Assembly (NCBI RefSeq): GCF_000002425.4
Contig: NC_037257.1
Location: 10,296,282-10,360,281 of the forward strand
Reading direction: 5' to 3'
Origin: Physcomitrium patens
Lineage: Eukaryota > Streptophyta > Bryopsida > Funariales > Funariaceae
Length of the DNA: 64,000 bases
Shown here: positions 34,439-47,150 of the stretch, in pieces
Numbering within the stretch: position 1 is the stretch's first letter
Layout: every line of letters begins with the position of its first letter
The notes under the pieces: generated by a model
The model's input: the letters and a program-made list of their open reading frames with translations, nothing else
What the model was told of the DNA's origin: nothing
Database searches by the model: none
Translations under genes and position numbers: made by a program

Positions 34439-35104
34439 CCCCCCTTCATCCTGGTTTCTCTAGCAAAAAGGACTACATAACAGGACTCGTGAGTTTTGCA
34501 TTTTGTAATGGCGTGAGAAATTGAAGCCAAAATTTACTTCAGTTGCGATGCTTTTTCGTACTCTTGCGATGAAAATTTCTAGTTGCTGTGCTCAGTCGTT
34601 CTCATGCACCAAATACTGCTGGGTCATTACTATATTCGGAGATAGAGGGATGAAAAAAGACCTATTACCTCGCTTCACTAGTACATGGAATATATCGTTG
34701 GTTTGGTTTTAAAAATAAATTTAGAGGGGACTGTTTCAATTTTCAGTTTAGATTAAGTGCCTTACAGTATTAATAAAATAAAATAAAATAAAAATAAAAA
34801 ATAAAAGAGCTGAACTTTACCAGAAAATATATAGCACTTTTTTTACTATTTGGGAAGAAGCTGTGGATTACATTTGACTTCTAATTCTTCTGATCTATAT
34901 GTATAAAATTAGCCATGACATTTCAGCCGTTAATAGCAACGGTTTTCATTCCGTTTGATTGTGATGTTTTGCTTGGGTTTAATTAGTTATAATTATTAGT
35001 TTGAAACTTGTGAATGAAAAGTCACCTAAATAAATTCTATAATTTTAGAATATTTAAGGGCATAGATTAAAATTGATAAATAATTTTATATAATTATTTA
35101 AATG

Positions 35105-35401
35105 ATTAATTGATTGATTTATTTGTGTATGTGTATGTGTGTATTTTTTTTTATTTTTTTATTTTTTTTATACAAATAGAGCTTTTTGTATTGCATAAAA
35201 ATAATTTATAAGGACCTAGTCAAGTCCAATTGATGTAGGATTGTTAGATAAATGGAACAACACCGATTAATTGTTATTTCCACTCTCCTCTTCCATGCAT
35301 TAACTACCACAACACAATGTGTCAAAGATCAAAATTCAATGAAAGCATATAACTAAGTAAGGCTTTTTTCAAAGAAGTATGATAAAATAGAAATAAGGAA
35401 A
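35105..35401 (-). other. Family A 5' leader remnant
   Basis: The upper part (about 35,290-35,401) resembles, inverted, the leader of the plus-strand copy F just after its LTR (61,093-61,200), with 'gataaaatagaaataa' as the clearest block. The lower limit is placed from the 297-bp leader length of copy F. No gag follows, so the element body has been lost. Confidence 0.5.
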
Positions 35402-35872
35402 TATATATATTAAAAAAAATTGGAATAGCTATTGCCAAAAGTCAAGAAAATTAAAGACTCTTGAATCTAGACTAGAGGGTGATAAGAATTGACAAGAGTG
35501 AAGAAAACTTCATTCTTGCCTCTATATATATTATCTACCTAGGAGCTATGTAGCGACATTCTATAGGACCTCCAACAAGTGTTGACTTTGTATGCCACAT
35601 GTTTTAACTTATAAGATAAGTTTTCTATGTGTATGTCACATACTTAGCTTGTTCTACAACCTATCTATACATGTGACACGTGATTAGCTTGTTGACCAAG
35701 TTTCTAACCTAAAAGTCAACTATAAACACTTATAAAGTGACAATCATATTTATAGAGCTTTTAAAAAGATTTCTTAGAAGATATTATGAAATTAATTTAT
35801 TTTTATCTATTTTTATCTACTTTTACCTAATCTTATAGATAATAACTAGATTAAGTATGTATGTCTATGATA
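35402..35872 (-). repeat. Family A LTR with attached leader
   Basis: About 470 bp aligning with the other family A LTRs: 'ggaatagctattgccaaaag', 'gaattgacaagagtgaag', 'attctataggacctcc'. Leader sequence lies on its lower side, so it is the 5' LTR of a minus-strand copy. Its upper neighbour is not family A 3' UTR, unlike the shared LTR at 58,891. Confidence 0.75.
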
Positions 35873-36429
35873 TAATGCCAAGTTAACCATAATAAATCTA
35901 CTTCTGTACCTACTCATAGTCTCATATATTCAACCATCTTTGCTTAAATAAAGAAGGTAAAATGTCGCTCCACTTTTGTTCTATTATACTATATATTGAA
36001 GAAAAATAACTTTAAAGTCACCAACAAATAGCATCAATAAGGTTGTTTATAAAGAGAGTTTGGAATAAGATATCTCTTACTTCCAATACTGGTTACTTCC
36101 ATGTAGTGGTTGCTATTCTAATGAATAATTTCTATTCTTTAATAAATACATCCATTCAATACTCTATTGAGACTATCCATTGATATCTTATTTATTATGA
36201 AAATATATCTTTAGCATACTCTTTATATCTTTAAGATCATTTGTTTGTTCATTTATTTTATTACTTGGCCTTTTTTTATATCAAGAGTCAATTCTTTGAC
36301 TAATAATAATTTATCTAAAGTAGTATTCTCTACAATGTTACTTATTTTATTTACTTACTTTAATACTCTCATTTTGTTATTTGTTAAAGACTTTGAATCC
36401 TAATGTCTTTGTCAACAAGTAATGTCCAT
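35873..36429. other. Flank between family A LTR and copia pol
   Basis: AT-rich. It occupies the place where the 3' UTR and 3' LTR of the copia element would lie, but without a second LTR I cannot mark boundaries. Confidence 0.45.
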
Positions 36430-38410
36430 CCTTTATTATTACTTTTTTCAGTAAATTAGCAAACATATCTTTGTTGCAAAATACTTTACATCAATCACCT
36501 CCATTTCAATTTTTTTTTATTTTTATTTTTTATTTTTTATAAAGTGATGTTGAATGAAAATGTACTTGGTCCTTGAATGATGCTTTGAGTTCTTTACAAA
36601 TACAAGATATCATTGATTTTCACATTCCATTGAAGTTATTTCTATTTGTACTACTCCAATATCTTTCAAAAGTTGTTTGAGCCATATTACATCCATTGCA
36701 CTGTAACTTTCTGCCATATACTCTGCTTCTATTGTTAATCTTGCATTTTTTGGTTGTTTCTTGTAATTCCATGAAATAGCTTCAATTTCAACAAAAAAAA
36801 TATATCTTATTATTGACCTTCTATCATTTTCATATCTAGCCCAATCCGTATTATAATAACCATGCAAAATAATGTTATTACTTCCAAAGCACAATTTAAA
36901 ATACAAAGTACCTTTTGAATACCTCATAATCTTTTTGATGGTTGTCTAATGAATTGGTTAAACCTTTGACATGTATTAGCTCACAATACTCATTGCATAT
37001 GCAAGATCTCATTGAAATCAATACCAACAACTTGTAAGTAGTCTTGGCAATCAATCTAGTCTTGTATCTCATAATATTATCTATTGCATCTTTCTTGGTT
37101 CTAAATAGCTACTTCCAATCAATTGAAGATTAATTTGGTGGAAGTTGACCCATCTCCCATGTTTCATTGTCCATGAGTGATTTATACTCTTTTTCTATAG
37201 AATTCTCTTACTTCATAGCATCTATGGACTTCATTGCATCATACAAATTCAATGGATTAGCAAAAAATATAATATTTGTATGTTCTTCATTTACTTGAAA
37301 AAAGATGTGATTCATCTACTAATCACTAAGTTATTTTCTATCTCTCAAAAGGTATTTCTTTTTGCTTAATGAAGATTCACCTTCTTGCACTCCAAAGTCT
37401 CTTGCAACCTTCTTCTTTCTTAAAGCTTATTTCTTCACAGTTAGTAATTGATACTTTTCATCATCAACATCTTCAATATCTTGGTTGCCTTCATTGCTAG
37501 TTCTAGCAATTCTAGACAAACTTTGATCTATCTTCTTTGGCTCTTCATCTTCACTCACATCTCCACTATCATCATTGTCATCATTTTTTTCTTCTTTCTT
37601 TATTAGAATTGAAGATGTATCAACAAAGATACCATTAGTCTTATTTTGATACATCTTCAAGCACTCACAAGTATTTGTATACTCCAAAAATTCTACATCA
37701 TGGCTCTTGATGATTTTTTTGGTTTTTAAATATATAAATTTATATTTCTTGATACCTTCACAATATCCAAAAAATACACATTTTATACATTTTGTATCAA
37801 GTTTGGATTTTATATAATTTAATACCTTTGTATAAGCAATGCATCCAAAAATCCTTATGTGTAAAACTTAAGGTTTATTGCCACTCTAAGCTTTTTGTAG
37901 AGTCATTGATGTGAGTACATTTGTAAGGCATATATTTTTTGTATACATTGCTGTAATCATAGCTTTTGCCTAATATTCATGTTCAAAGTTTTGTAGATGA
38001 AGCATGCTCCTTGCTATCTCTATAATAGTGCAATTTGCTCTTTTAACAATTTCATTTTGTTATAGAGTGTAAAGAGTTCAGGTTCATCTTGCGATGCCTT
38101 GAATCTTCAAAAATTCATCAAAATACTTTGATATATATTCACATCTATTGTTTGTATACAATACTTTGATCTTGCACTCACATTGTATTTTTACAAGTGC
38201 CTAAAACTCCTTAAACCTTGAAAAATACTCTCTCTTGGCTTTAAAGATTTATATCCACATATTTTTTGAAAAATCATTAATAAATATGATAAAGTACCTT
38301 GCTCATCCATTTGATGGTGTCATCATTGATCTATAAGCATCAAAATGCATAATTTCTAATAATTTTCTAGCATGTTGTTGTATTATGATTTGACTAACAT
38401 ATGAAAATAA

Positions 38411-38420
<10 letters not shown>
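36430..38420 (-). pseudogene. Ty1/copia pol remnant: integrase, RT end, RNase H
   Basis: On the minus strand the order is copia-type, with integrase before RT. Near 38,050-38,400 broken frames keep an integrase core outline. The frame 37,427-37,687 is the acidic spacer seen between integrase and RT (many E, D, N). The frame 36,610-36,927 is the end of RT and RNase H: M-R-Y-S-K-G-T, L-H-G-Y-Y-N-T-D-W-A, A-I-S-W-N, E-A-E-Y-M-A and V-I-W-L-K-Q-L-L. Just below, remnants of the closing segment (H-H-S-R-T-K-Y-I) run to about 36,430. Many stops and shifts separate the pieces. Gag, protease and LTRs were not found. Confidence 0.82.

Positions 38421-38445
<25 letters not shown>
38414..38445. repeat. 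(TA)n microsatellite
   Basis: About 16 TA units at the upper end of the copia remnant. Confidence 0.95.
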
Positions 38446-38448
<3 letters not shown>

Positions 38449-38719
38449 ACTTTATAATGTAGCAAAAACCATATCATTAAATTTTTGTTAGTTACAAAAT
38501 GTAATTAGATTACTACTTTGAAGTGATTAGTTTAAAAGACTATTATTAAAGTTGATTTTATTTTGGTAATAATTTCATATATTTAGAGCTACTTTTATTA
38601 GATATTGGTGACTCATAAAATCTTATTTTGTTTCTTATATTTGGTATTTAAGGCATATATTATATAGATATTATAAAAGAAAAAGAATTGGAGAGAGTTT
38701 TGGTAACAAAAAGAGTATT

Positions 38720-40942
38720 ATTGATGAAAAGTATCATCCTTCTTCATTGTATTTACAAGATTTTTGACTAGCTCTTATATGCATTCACTTATATTATATC
38801 TATGCTAATGAATAAGATATTTTAACCTATTTTGGCCTTGGCTTCAATCTAAGACTTCTTCAACTTCAAATTCTTCATTATTATCCACTTCCATAGGAAG
38901 AAATGATATTTGACATCTTTTTGGTATATCTATTACTTTATATAGCTCAAAATGAGATACATGAAATATGAAATGGATCTTTACAAATTTTTGTAGATAC
39001 AATCAATAAGCAATTGGATTAATTTGTTCACATATAAAAAATAATCCAAGTCTATGGTAATTCAACTTATCACAAAGATAAATAGTCTTGATATTATGTT
39101 GAAGTAAACATATCTTATCACCAATATGGAATTAAAATTTCTCCTTGTAATAAGCATCTACATTGATTTTTTGTTATTCTTGAGCTTCTTTTAGTTGCAC
39201 CTTTATTATTGCATGTAGATTTGACAAACAATTTGCTAAATTCTCTATCATAAGATTACAAACTTTTTAAAAGTCAAAAGTATTAAGTCATAGATAAAAA
39301 TTATAATTAAAAAAAAGTATTTTTAAAATAAAAAATATACCATATTATTATAAGTAAACTTTATCAATGATAAAAATATTATTTAATCATCTTATTGATA
39401 GTTGATGATACATCTCAAATACTATTCTAAAACTTGATTCTTTTCTTTTTTTTATCCAATAATTTGAATAATTTTTTAAAATCTTGATACAAATTGAGTC
39501 TTTCTGTTGAATATAATATTTTTTAGCAATCCATGATAGCAATAAATATTATTAAATAAAAGCTTAGTTATTTCTTCACTTACAATAGATTTTATATATT
39601 GTACATAGAAACAAAAGTTTATAAGGTTGATGACAAAGAATTTTTGATCTTGAATAAATGTCACATGATTGTATAAAATATTTAACTCCCTTTTGTATTT
39701 GAAGCTATCAAAAATCACTAAATACTAGCTTGAAAGTTTTGTTGTATATAAAATATCTAGTTATTGAAAAATCATGATGAGCTTGAAGAACATGTAATTG
39801 TGTTTTGCCTTTTAAAATGTACAATTTTCTCCTTGAAATAGAATAGATTGTTTTTAAATTCAAACTTCAAAATATTATAAAACTTAAAAGTAATTTCAAT
39901 ATCATGAATAAGAAGATCAAAGAATATACTCAATTGAAAAAAATTAAATTAGTAGTTAATATTGATTTTATTACTCAAATATGAAAATATTCCAATTTCA
40001 AAAAAATTATTCTTTATTGAAAAAAAGATGTATTTTTTTCTTTAAGTGTAAGATAAAAATATCTAAAAAAGGCATATAATAAATCTTATTATTTTTTAAA
40101 TTGATGAGAGAACTTTAAATCAAATTTTCATAAAGACATACTCTAATGGGCTTAACAACGATTTATAACATGTACCAACATCAAATACTTGAGATTCTTA
40201 TGATTTGCATATATAATGATTGATTTAGAAGTGCCTTCTAAATAATGATGCCATATTTAAAATGAATCTATGATTACAAGAAGCTCTTAATTATGAATCT
40301 TGTAATTACTTTTAATCACTAAAAGTTATCTAGAATAGAAAGCTATTGGATAGAGCTTGTCATCCGCTCCCATTTGTGATAAAATTGCTTTCATATCAAA
40401 ATCTGATGTATCTATTTTTGTAAAGAATGCCTTCAAAATATTGATGTAATATAAGATTGGTGAAGAAATAAATGATGTCTTTAAGGCTTCAAAACATACT
40501 TCAACTTCTTTGCTCCACTCAAGTTTGTTTTTGTATGTTATACATGTAAAAAGAACTGCAATTTAAAAAAAAGTTCTTAATGAAGATGTAATAATTGGCA
40601 AATCTCAAAAAACATTATGCAATTTTGATTGTTCTTAGGAATTTCTAATCCATGATAGTTTGGGCCTTCTTAGGATTCATCATAAAGCCATCATTTGCAA
40701 TGATGTATTCTAAGAAGCTAACTTGAATAGTGTGAAATACACACTTTTCTATTTTGGTGTATAATCTTATATTTTTTAGTTTTTATAACATATGAAAAAT
40801 ATGAAATTCATGCTCTTCTATATTCTTAGAATAGATTAAGATGTTTAACTAATAAATAGCAAAGTTATAAAGAAATTCACAAAAGATATCATTCTTTATT
40901 TTTAATGTTAACATATTTCTTTATCAAATTCTTATATTTTTG
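38720..40942 (-). pseudogene. Family A copy C: RT to chromodomain, no LTRs
   Basis: The minus strand carries, from high to low, RT remnants (about 40,600-40,900, with K-I-E-K-C-V-F-H-T and F-L-E-Y-I-I-A-N-D), integrase (39,476-39,718, with I-V-S-E-E-I-T-K-L and Y-C-Y-H-G-L) and a chromodomain region near 38,720-38,900. Each part aligns with the same part of copies D and E. The copy starts abruptly in RT at an inverted LTR (40,943) and lacks its 3' UTR and LTR. Confidence 0.75.
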
Positions 40943-41279
40943 TATCATGGATATACATATGTATTCTAGTAAATACCTATATGATTAGATAAAAGTAGAT
41001 AAAAATAGGTTAAATTCATAATCCCTTTTAGAAAAGCTTCCAAAAAGCTTCATAGATGCTATTTTGACTTTATATGTATTTATAATTGATTGATAGGTAA
41101 GAAACTTGGTCAATAAGTTAATCATGTATTGAGAGCTTGCAGAACAAGCTAACTATGTGATGCACATATAAAAAACTTGCCTTGTAAGTTAGGATATGTG
41201 TCTTACAAAGTCAACACGTTTTGGAGGTCCAATACGACATTGTCACATAGCTCTTAGTTAAGAGTATGTAGTTAGAGAT
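40943..41279 (+). repeat. Family A LTR, plus orientation, 3'-truncated
   Basis: It aligns with the first 335 bp or so of the LTR at 60,618-61,092 ('agataaaagta', 'gcttcatagatgct', 'acaagctaactatgtg', 'aagttaggatatgtgtc', 'ggaggtcc'). The TG start reads TA. It stops where LINE sequence begins. Confidence 0.75.
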
Positions 41280-42110
41280 GGGTTGTTTGCATATTAGGCC
41301 ATAATTTATTATTTTTGTGCTATGGATAGTTGTATATTCCTAATGAATCCATTTTTTTCCATCATAATTATTGTATTAAGAACTTTTGCTTCTATAAAGA
41401 AAAGATAGGATACTAAAAGACATTCTTATTTTATTCTTCTTTCGATCATAAATAAATTTGAAAGTGATCCATTGATCTTCACATATGCTTTGGTGTCAAT
41501 AAAGAGGAGGTTGAATATGTGAATGAATTCATTAAGAAAATCCATCACTCTTATTGTTTAAAAAAAAAAAAAAAAAAAAATCCAATTCCATTATATTATA
41601 AGCCTTAAAAATTAAGCTTCAGAAAGAAAAGTGGTTGATTAGATTTTTTTGTCCAAACAATTGTTTCATGTATGAAAAATAAATTATGAAGTATAAATCT
41701 TTGAAGTAAAAAAGTAGCTTGATCTTTACTAACTATCTTCATAAAAATTGATTAGAGACGCATTTAGAATGCTTTAGCATATATCTTATTTTTTATTTTT
41801 ATTTAAGAGAGCAATTGGCCTCCAATCTATACGGTTCTTCCTTGTAAATTCTTTGTGTAACAATGCTATCATCTTTAAACTACTCTTGGTAGAACACAAC
41901 CTTTAGATATACTTTTATTTATCATAATCAAATACTTGGATCTTATCAAGTTCAAAATTCTTTATAAAATTTTATTATTATCCCATTTGATCTTAGACTT
42001 CTTTCCACATATTTTTTGTAAGACATTTATAAGCTTAAAAGTATCAAAGGTGACTTTAATTCTTTAGCTTATTTATAACTTGGCATATCTTATATATACA
42101 ACAATACTTG
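41280..42110 (-). pseudogene. LINE ORF2 reverse transcriptase remnant
   Basis: Minus-strand fragments in changing frames follow the plant L1-type RT. I-D-W-R-P-I-A-L-L-N is near 41,810-41,840, then K-I-Y-A-K-A-F, then R-F-I-L-H-N-L-F-F-I-H-E-T and K-S-N-Q-P-L-F-F-L-K-L-N-F. After a T run (41,559-41,580 as A on plus) come L-L-F-I-D-T-K-A-Y-V-K-I-N-G-S-L-S-N and E-A-K-V-L-N. The catalytic box at 41,282-41,293 reads Y-A-N-N where Y-A-D-D is expected; both changes fit G-to-A. The element is cut directly after that box by the family A LTR. Confidence 0.8.
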
Positions 42111-43529
42111 CTTATCTGCTTGTTTTATTTCTACAATGGCCAAATAAACTTTTTATAGATTCTTATAAAAAAAAAGATGGCATATGCCAATCATGTTGTA
42201 TAAATCATGTTATATATGCCCTCTCCTTTTCTTCCATTAACTATCATAATTAGGTAATTTTAATTTCTCCTTACAAATCCTAATCCTAGTCAATCAGCTT
42301 TAGTAAGCTATAACTCCTAATTTTACTATCTACTTGGTTAAAAGTTTTGCATAAAAATGCTACTATAAGTCTTCTATAACTCTAAAATAATCCAGTCCAA
42401 TTTAATTTATAGATTGTGAGAAAAAGTCCAAAAATTGCACTAACATCACTTGGCCACCAACTTGAAAGTTGATGCAAATGTACTAATAGCAATTCTTCCT
42501 TCTCCAATTATTAATTTTAACTCAAAATTAGTATATACCTTGATATTAAAGTCTTCTAAAACCATGCTAAATTTTACCTTGATCCGACTAGTAGATCTTT
42601 AGATATCATAGAAATTCTATCCAATCTTAAACTACCACTTTCTAATACCTTTTAAAATCAAAACCTAAATATCTTCCAATTTTACTATTATATTAATAAA
42701 AAAAATTACAGACATTTAGCACACTCAATCAACTAATTACTATTAAATTTTGAACCATAGATGCAACATTAATTGTACAAACTAATCTAGAGTGTAAGTC
42801 CTAATTGTATTGCATAAATCTCAAATCACCAATATAAACTCTAACATTGAATAATAATTACAAAGTCATTCCAAATTCCTTGAGAACAAGTTTTAGATTT
42901 ATAAAATTAACCTAAGGCTAGATTCGTAATCCTAATTACCGATCTCTAAATACCTCCCTATTTTATCCTAGGTAGTTATTTTAGTAGCTTGGGGTTTGAT
43001 TTCAATCCTATCCCACAAATGATCAACCTTTGAATATCAATCTAACCTATCCTAGGGATTTTTTAGCCCAACCCTACCTTTAACTTAATCCTATTATCAA
43101 CCATGCTAATTATTTATCTCTTTTAACCTAATTTTATTAATTTATGGCCTATCTAAGGTAGTAAAAGAGTTTTTACAACCTAAAAGGTAAAATTATTAAT
43201 CAATCTTTAATCTATTAGCTATTAAGATAAAAAATAAACTAAGAAGCTTTTATAAAATCAATGTTTGAATATCTTGAATTATTATTGAACCAAGATGATT
43301 AGATATTAATTAGAAATTTATTTTTGATTATATTTTTAGCATATAATTGTATTAAAACATGACACTGCTATCTTTTAAAATTTCGTATCCAAGTTTAGTG
43401 CTATTTATTTGAAAAGACTTAAATATATATATGTTTTGTATAGCCAGAGAAGAATTCAAGATCCATCCCTTCATTTGTAGTTCTAATTAAAACAAAAGAA
43501 GATTGTCATTGAAAAGTTGTCTGCAACCT
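42111..43529. other. AT-rich DNA separating LINE endonuclease and RT
   Basis: The spacing between the endonuclease remnant and the RT is several hundred bases more than usual for a plant L1. The sequence between about 42,240 and 43,330 shows no LINE-like reading. It is probably a further insertion of unknown type. Confidence 0.4.
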
Positions 43530-43900
43530 ATAGCACATTTCTTAAATTTTTTTAAAAAATGTATTCTTTCTTAAATATGATTGTCTTTTGAGAATTGGAT
43601 TTGTTACTAGCATTTTTGATATAATTCTAATCTCATATAAGCACCTATTTGTAGTTCAAGGATAGCAAATTTAGGAATTCAAACCATAATTTGTATCTTT
43701 CTCTTATGGTGCAAGAGACGTAGATATTCACTGCATTGATATCTATGCCTTCCATTCCTGTAAGCCTTATCCATTGTATCCTATTTCACCTTGAATTTCT
43801 AATTGAATCTACTAGATGTGATATATAGAGGACAATCAATATGCACATCTCCTTTTCTCTTCTTCTCTTTTTTCCGCTCTTTGTACCAATATTATTGAAT
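43530..43900 (-). pseudogene. LINE ORF2 endonuclease remnant
   Basis: A mostly continuous minus-strand reading contains I-R-L-T-G-M-E-G-I-D-I-N-A-V-N-I-Y-V, then R-E-R-Y-K-L-W-F-E and L-L-S-L-N-Y-K. A degraded G-D-W-N-like site follows, with Gly and Trp as stops. This is the apurinic-endonuclease-like domain that nicks target DNA. It lies upstream of the RT on the same strand, as in L1 ORF2. Confidence 0.7.
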
Positions 43901-44266
43901 GAATGGTTATAGGCTATTGTCGCCTCTTAACTATTAAAAAAAACAAAAGAAAAGAAAACAAAATAAACAAACATCCTTGGTCACATCATATTTTTCAAGG
44001 CCATTAGCTTATCACTTCATATTTTATAGTCTTGAATATACAAGATGTCAATCTTGTATAGTTGTTTTCAAAAATAATTTTTGATAATTCTATTTTTTGT
44101 TGGATTATTTTATTCTTGTACATTGTATTTAAATATGTCAACCTTTATGATTTAAAAAAAGAGAGAGGAGGATTTTTTCTGCCAATGCAAGGTATTTTTT
44201 ATATATTTCATAATGCATCTAAAATCCTATTATTGAATGAAATGTAAGGATTGTTGTTTCTTCAAG

Positions 44267-44288
44267 TTTTTTTTTTTTTTTTTTTTTT
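44267..44288. repeat. T22 homopolymer
   Basis: Twenty-two T directly below the unassigned frame 44,290-44,664. Confidence 0.9.
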
Positions 44289-44289
44289 G

Positions 44290-44664
44290 TTAACTTTGCC
44301 TTCTCATTGTTTTATTTGATAACTTATTTGATATCATAGAATTCATCAAGTCACTTGATATACCATATTTTATTAGCCACTCAATAAAAAGCGGAGTAAA
44401 AAGTGTCAAAATATCCCTATTTACTCTCCGCATTGATCTTATTGAAATCTTAAGAGATTGAAGAGTCTTTTTTGACCTCAATTCATTATTGCTTGTCTTT
44501 GCTAGTAAGGTATTTTTCATCACTTCTAATAGATTGTTTCTATTTGCTCCAATTGAAGTTGATTTTAAGGTGTGGCTTCTATTAAGGTTAATATCTACTG
44601 TTATAACTTTAAAATCAAATTCTTTATTGACTAAAATATGTATTATTCTATTGAGTGTGACCAT
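44290..44664 (-). other. Unassigned 124-codon frame between LINE ORF1 and ORF2
   Basis: Lies where the C-terminal part of LINE ORF1 would be. It is rich in Asn, Ser, Lys and Leu, with no motif I recognise. By position it is probably LINE sequence. Confidence 0.35.
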
Positions 44665-45415
44665 CTCTACTTTGTAGCAAATGTTTCTCTCTTTATAAAT
44701 AATGTCTTTTGTCCAATTTATTTGATTGGAAGTGATATGTGACTTATTATTTAATCCACTTATAATATATATTAATGTTCTTTCATTCGACTATTTATAT
44801 TAAATAAAAGTAATCACTAGCTCCTAAGTATCAATTTTATATCCACTGCCTTCTTGTATTGTTGATGCCACATTAATGACGGATTATGGATTTGACAATA
44901 TTAATAGTGGATTTGGTGCCACGGTCATATCTTGACTATTGTTGACTTTTGAATTAGTCACAATTTCAACAAAGGTCTTATGAGATCTACTCAACCAATC
45001 ATTTTTAGCTTCATTAAACTTGTTAATATATATAAATTTGCTAGTATCAGGAGATGACTCCTACATCCTTTGTAGTTCTTTGTTTAATCATGTTGCCTAC
45101 TTTAATCCACCCTATTATAGAGCTTTAAATTGGATTTTTTTAATCTCAAGTCAATTTCTTCTTCTATTAGTTTCAAGCTCGTCGTAAGTGCTTAGAACTA
45201 GTTGTTGATTTGAACATTGAGATTTGAATGTAAGATTTGATGACCTCTTTGGGAGGATATATACATGAAGTTTTACTATTCATTAAGATTGGCTATCTTC
45301 TACTCTGTGTTGGAGTTGTATCTTTCACTGATGTACTTTAGTTAGCAAATATTGTACTCATTAATGGCCTACTTTTGTTTTTAGATTTTTTCATGATCAA
45401 TATTGACATGCATTC

Positions 45416-45730
45416 TCAAACTAAGTGTATGATACATAAGCAATAGCAATATTTGATTGAAAAATGATTGTAATCAACTTGTATGTAAGTTATTTCTTTC
45501 TTAATTGGATTTATTAGTCCAATAGATAATACGTAAGGACTCTTATTTGTTAGTATAATACAAAAATTATATTTTACCTTGTATCGATTATTTCTATCTC
45601 TTCCTTGAACAATGCCAAGGCTTTGTGCTAAGTCTTGAGTATTGCTTACTATTTCATCTAGGACAAATTTAAAAGTCTCACAAATTGGCATCTTCATGCC
45701 AACCAATCTATTAGGATTGAAATCTGCCAT
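45416..45730 (-). pseudogene. LINE ORF1 remnant (nucleic-acid-binding domain)
   Basis: The frame reads M-K-M-P-I-C-E-T-F-K-F-V, then A-Q-S-L-G-I-V-Q-G-R-D, N-R-Y-K-V-K-Y-N-F-C-I, Y-I-Q-V-D-Y-N and C-Y-C-L-C-I-I-H. This follows the plant LINE ORF1 layout (DUF4283-like domain leading to a CCHC knuckle). ORF1 binds element RNA. It is on the same strand as, and upstream of, the ORF2 remnants, so 41,280-45,730 is read as one interrupted LINE. Confidence 0.7.
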
Positions 45731-47150
45731 CTATGGCTAAAGGATACATATCCCCTATTGTGAGATATAGGGCATCTTTATTATAATTTTTTAAGATATT
45801 AATTCATCTTTGCATATAAGCTAAACAAAATTGTGGCTCAAGTCTCTCCTCAATTGTAGCTGCTTTAGGACTTTTGCCTAAAAATAGTCTAGTTAGATTT
45901 ACAAGGTCTTAGTCAACAGTTTACCTCCCACAAAGTATGTAATGACCACACATTATTGAGAATAATCCATCTCTTATTTTACTTTTATTTCATCTAATCA
46001 AACTTCTATTACTTTAATATTTAATAAAAATCAGATACAACTACAAATTAATCTCTCTAGGAGTTTTTCACTAGGAGTTGTACAACTAAGATTAATAGCT
46101 GCAAACTTAGCTAGATTGGTTTTTGTAGCAATTAGTTTCACTTCCACTTTGTCGTCCTTCATTGTTTATTCTACCATCCATCTTGCTTCAGATTTTGTAG
46201 AAACTACTAATGTGTGTGTTAGTGTTGTCCTTAGCTCATCTATGTATAATACCATGGTCAGGTTTTATTTCACAATCATTCAAAGGTTAGTTGTATACAC
46301 AATTATCACTTTTTAGGTTAAAACCTTAAAGTACGATACAACTCCATTGCATAGATTCTACTACTCTATTGGATGCAAAAAGAGGTTCAATTGAATTGGA
46401 TAACTAAATTACTATACTACAATTGAATAATTACAAATCAAGGATAAAATATATGCATTCTGCAACTACTCTTGTGGTTCTTACTTATTACGTGATGAAA
46501 CTCTCTGGAGCCTCATAGTATATCCTCTAAATTTTAATTTTATTTATTTATTTGTGCTTTCACTATATACATTGCAAATGACAAGCTTGGAATTCATTGA
46601 ATTCAAATTGGTAATGTTTGATCTTGTGGATGGTGCATGAAAATGCTTGCTCTTTTCCCTTCTTGTCAAAAGCAAGAATAAAATCAAAAAAAATAATAAT
46701 AAATAATTAATTAATTGCCTCTTAGGTGAATGTATGGAAGTTGTTTTACCTTTGATCATCATTTAAGTGTGAATGGTCTTCAAAGTTGTTTCTTAGTAGT
46801 GTGGTCTTATGCACTAGGTTTTAAAATAGCTTGGAAAAATATTCATGGTCAATTAAGTCTAAAAAATTAAAGTAATTCAATATGACATGTTGAATGATGA
46901 TGACATTGTTAGTATATCACTTATAACCATGTGTGATTTCTTGTATGAACGGTTAGTATACAAGTATTGTAAAAAAATGAACAAGTCATGTGAATAAAAA
47001 TTAAAATAAAATAAATTAATATGGTTATTATTATTATTATTATTATTTTGTGACTACATACATATAAGCTGCATGGTAAATGGAAATAATTATATCATTC
47101 TACCATTTATTTTCATGATAGAAACTAGTTTAGAGCTAAAAAAATTGGAA
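45731..47150. other. AT-rich DNA without a recognised gene
   Basis: May include the LINE 5' region. It contains a TTA trinucleotide repeat at 47,025-47,047. The small frames at 46,116 and 46,544 show no family resemblance. Confidence 0.5.
47025..47047. repeat. (TTA)n microsatellite
   Basis: Seven to eight TTA units at the border between AT-rich repeats and the more GC-balanced segment. Confidence 0.9.

Larger units (their letters stand above)
29301..35104. other. Gene-island flank without a recognised gene
   Basis: Balanced to mildly AT-rich DNA with several simple repeats (30,075-30,104 TA; 30,209-30,224 G; 31,216-31,304 A, CAA and AAAG; 34,415-34,438 T). Short frames exist, for example 33,585-33,791 and 34,128-34,334, the latter with a hydrophobic segment. 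None begins with ATG and resembles a known family. Composition turns AT-rich after about 34,720. Confidence 0.5.
41280..45730 (-). mobile_element. Decayed L1-type LINE, truncated at the RT
   Basis: ORF1, endonuclease and RT remnants occur in the correct order on the minus strand. Everything after the catalytic RT box is missing. No terminal poly(A) tail or target duplication can be seen because the 3' end is lost. Confidence 0.72.
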
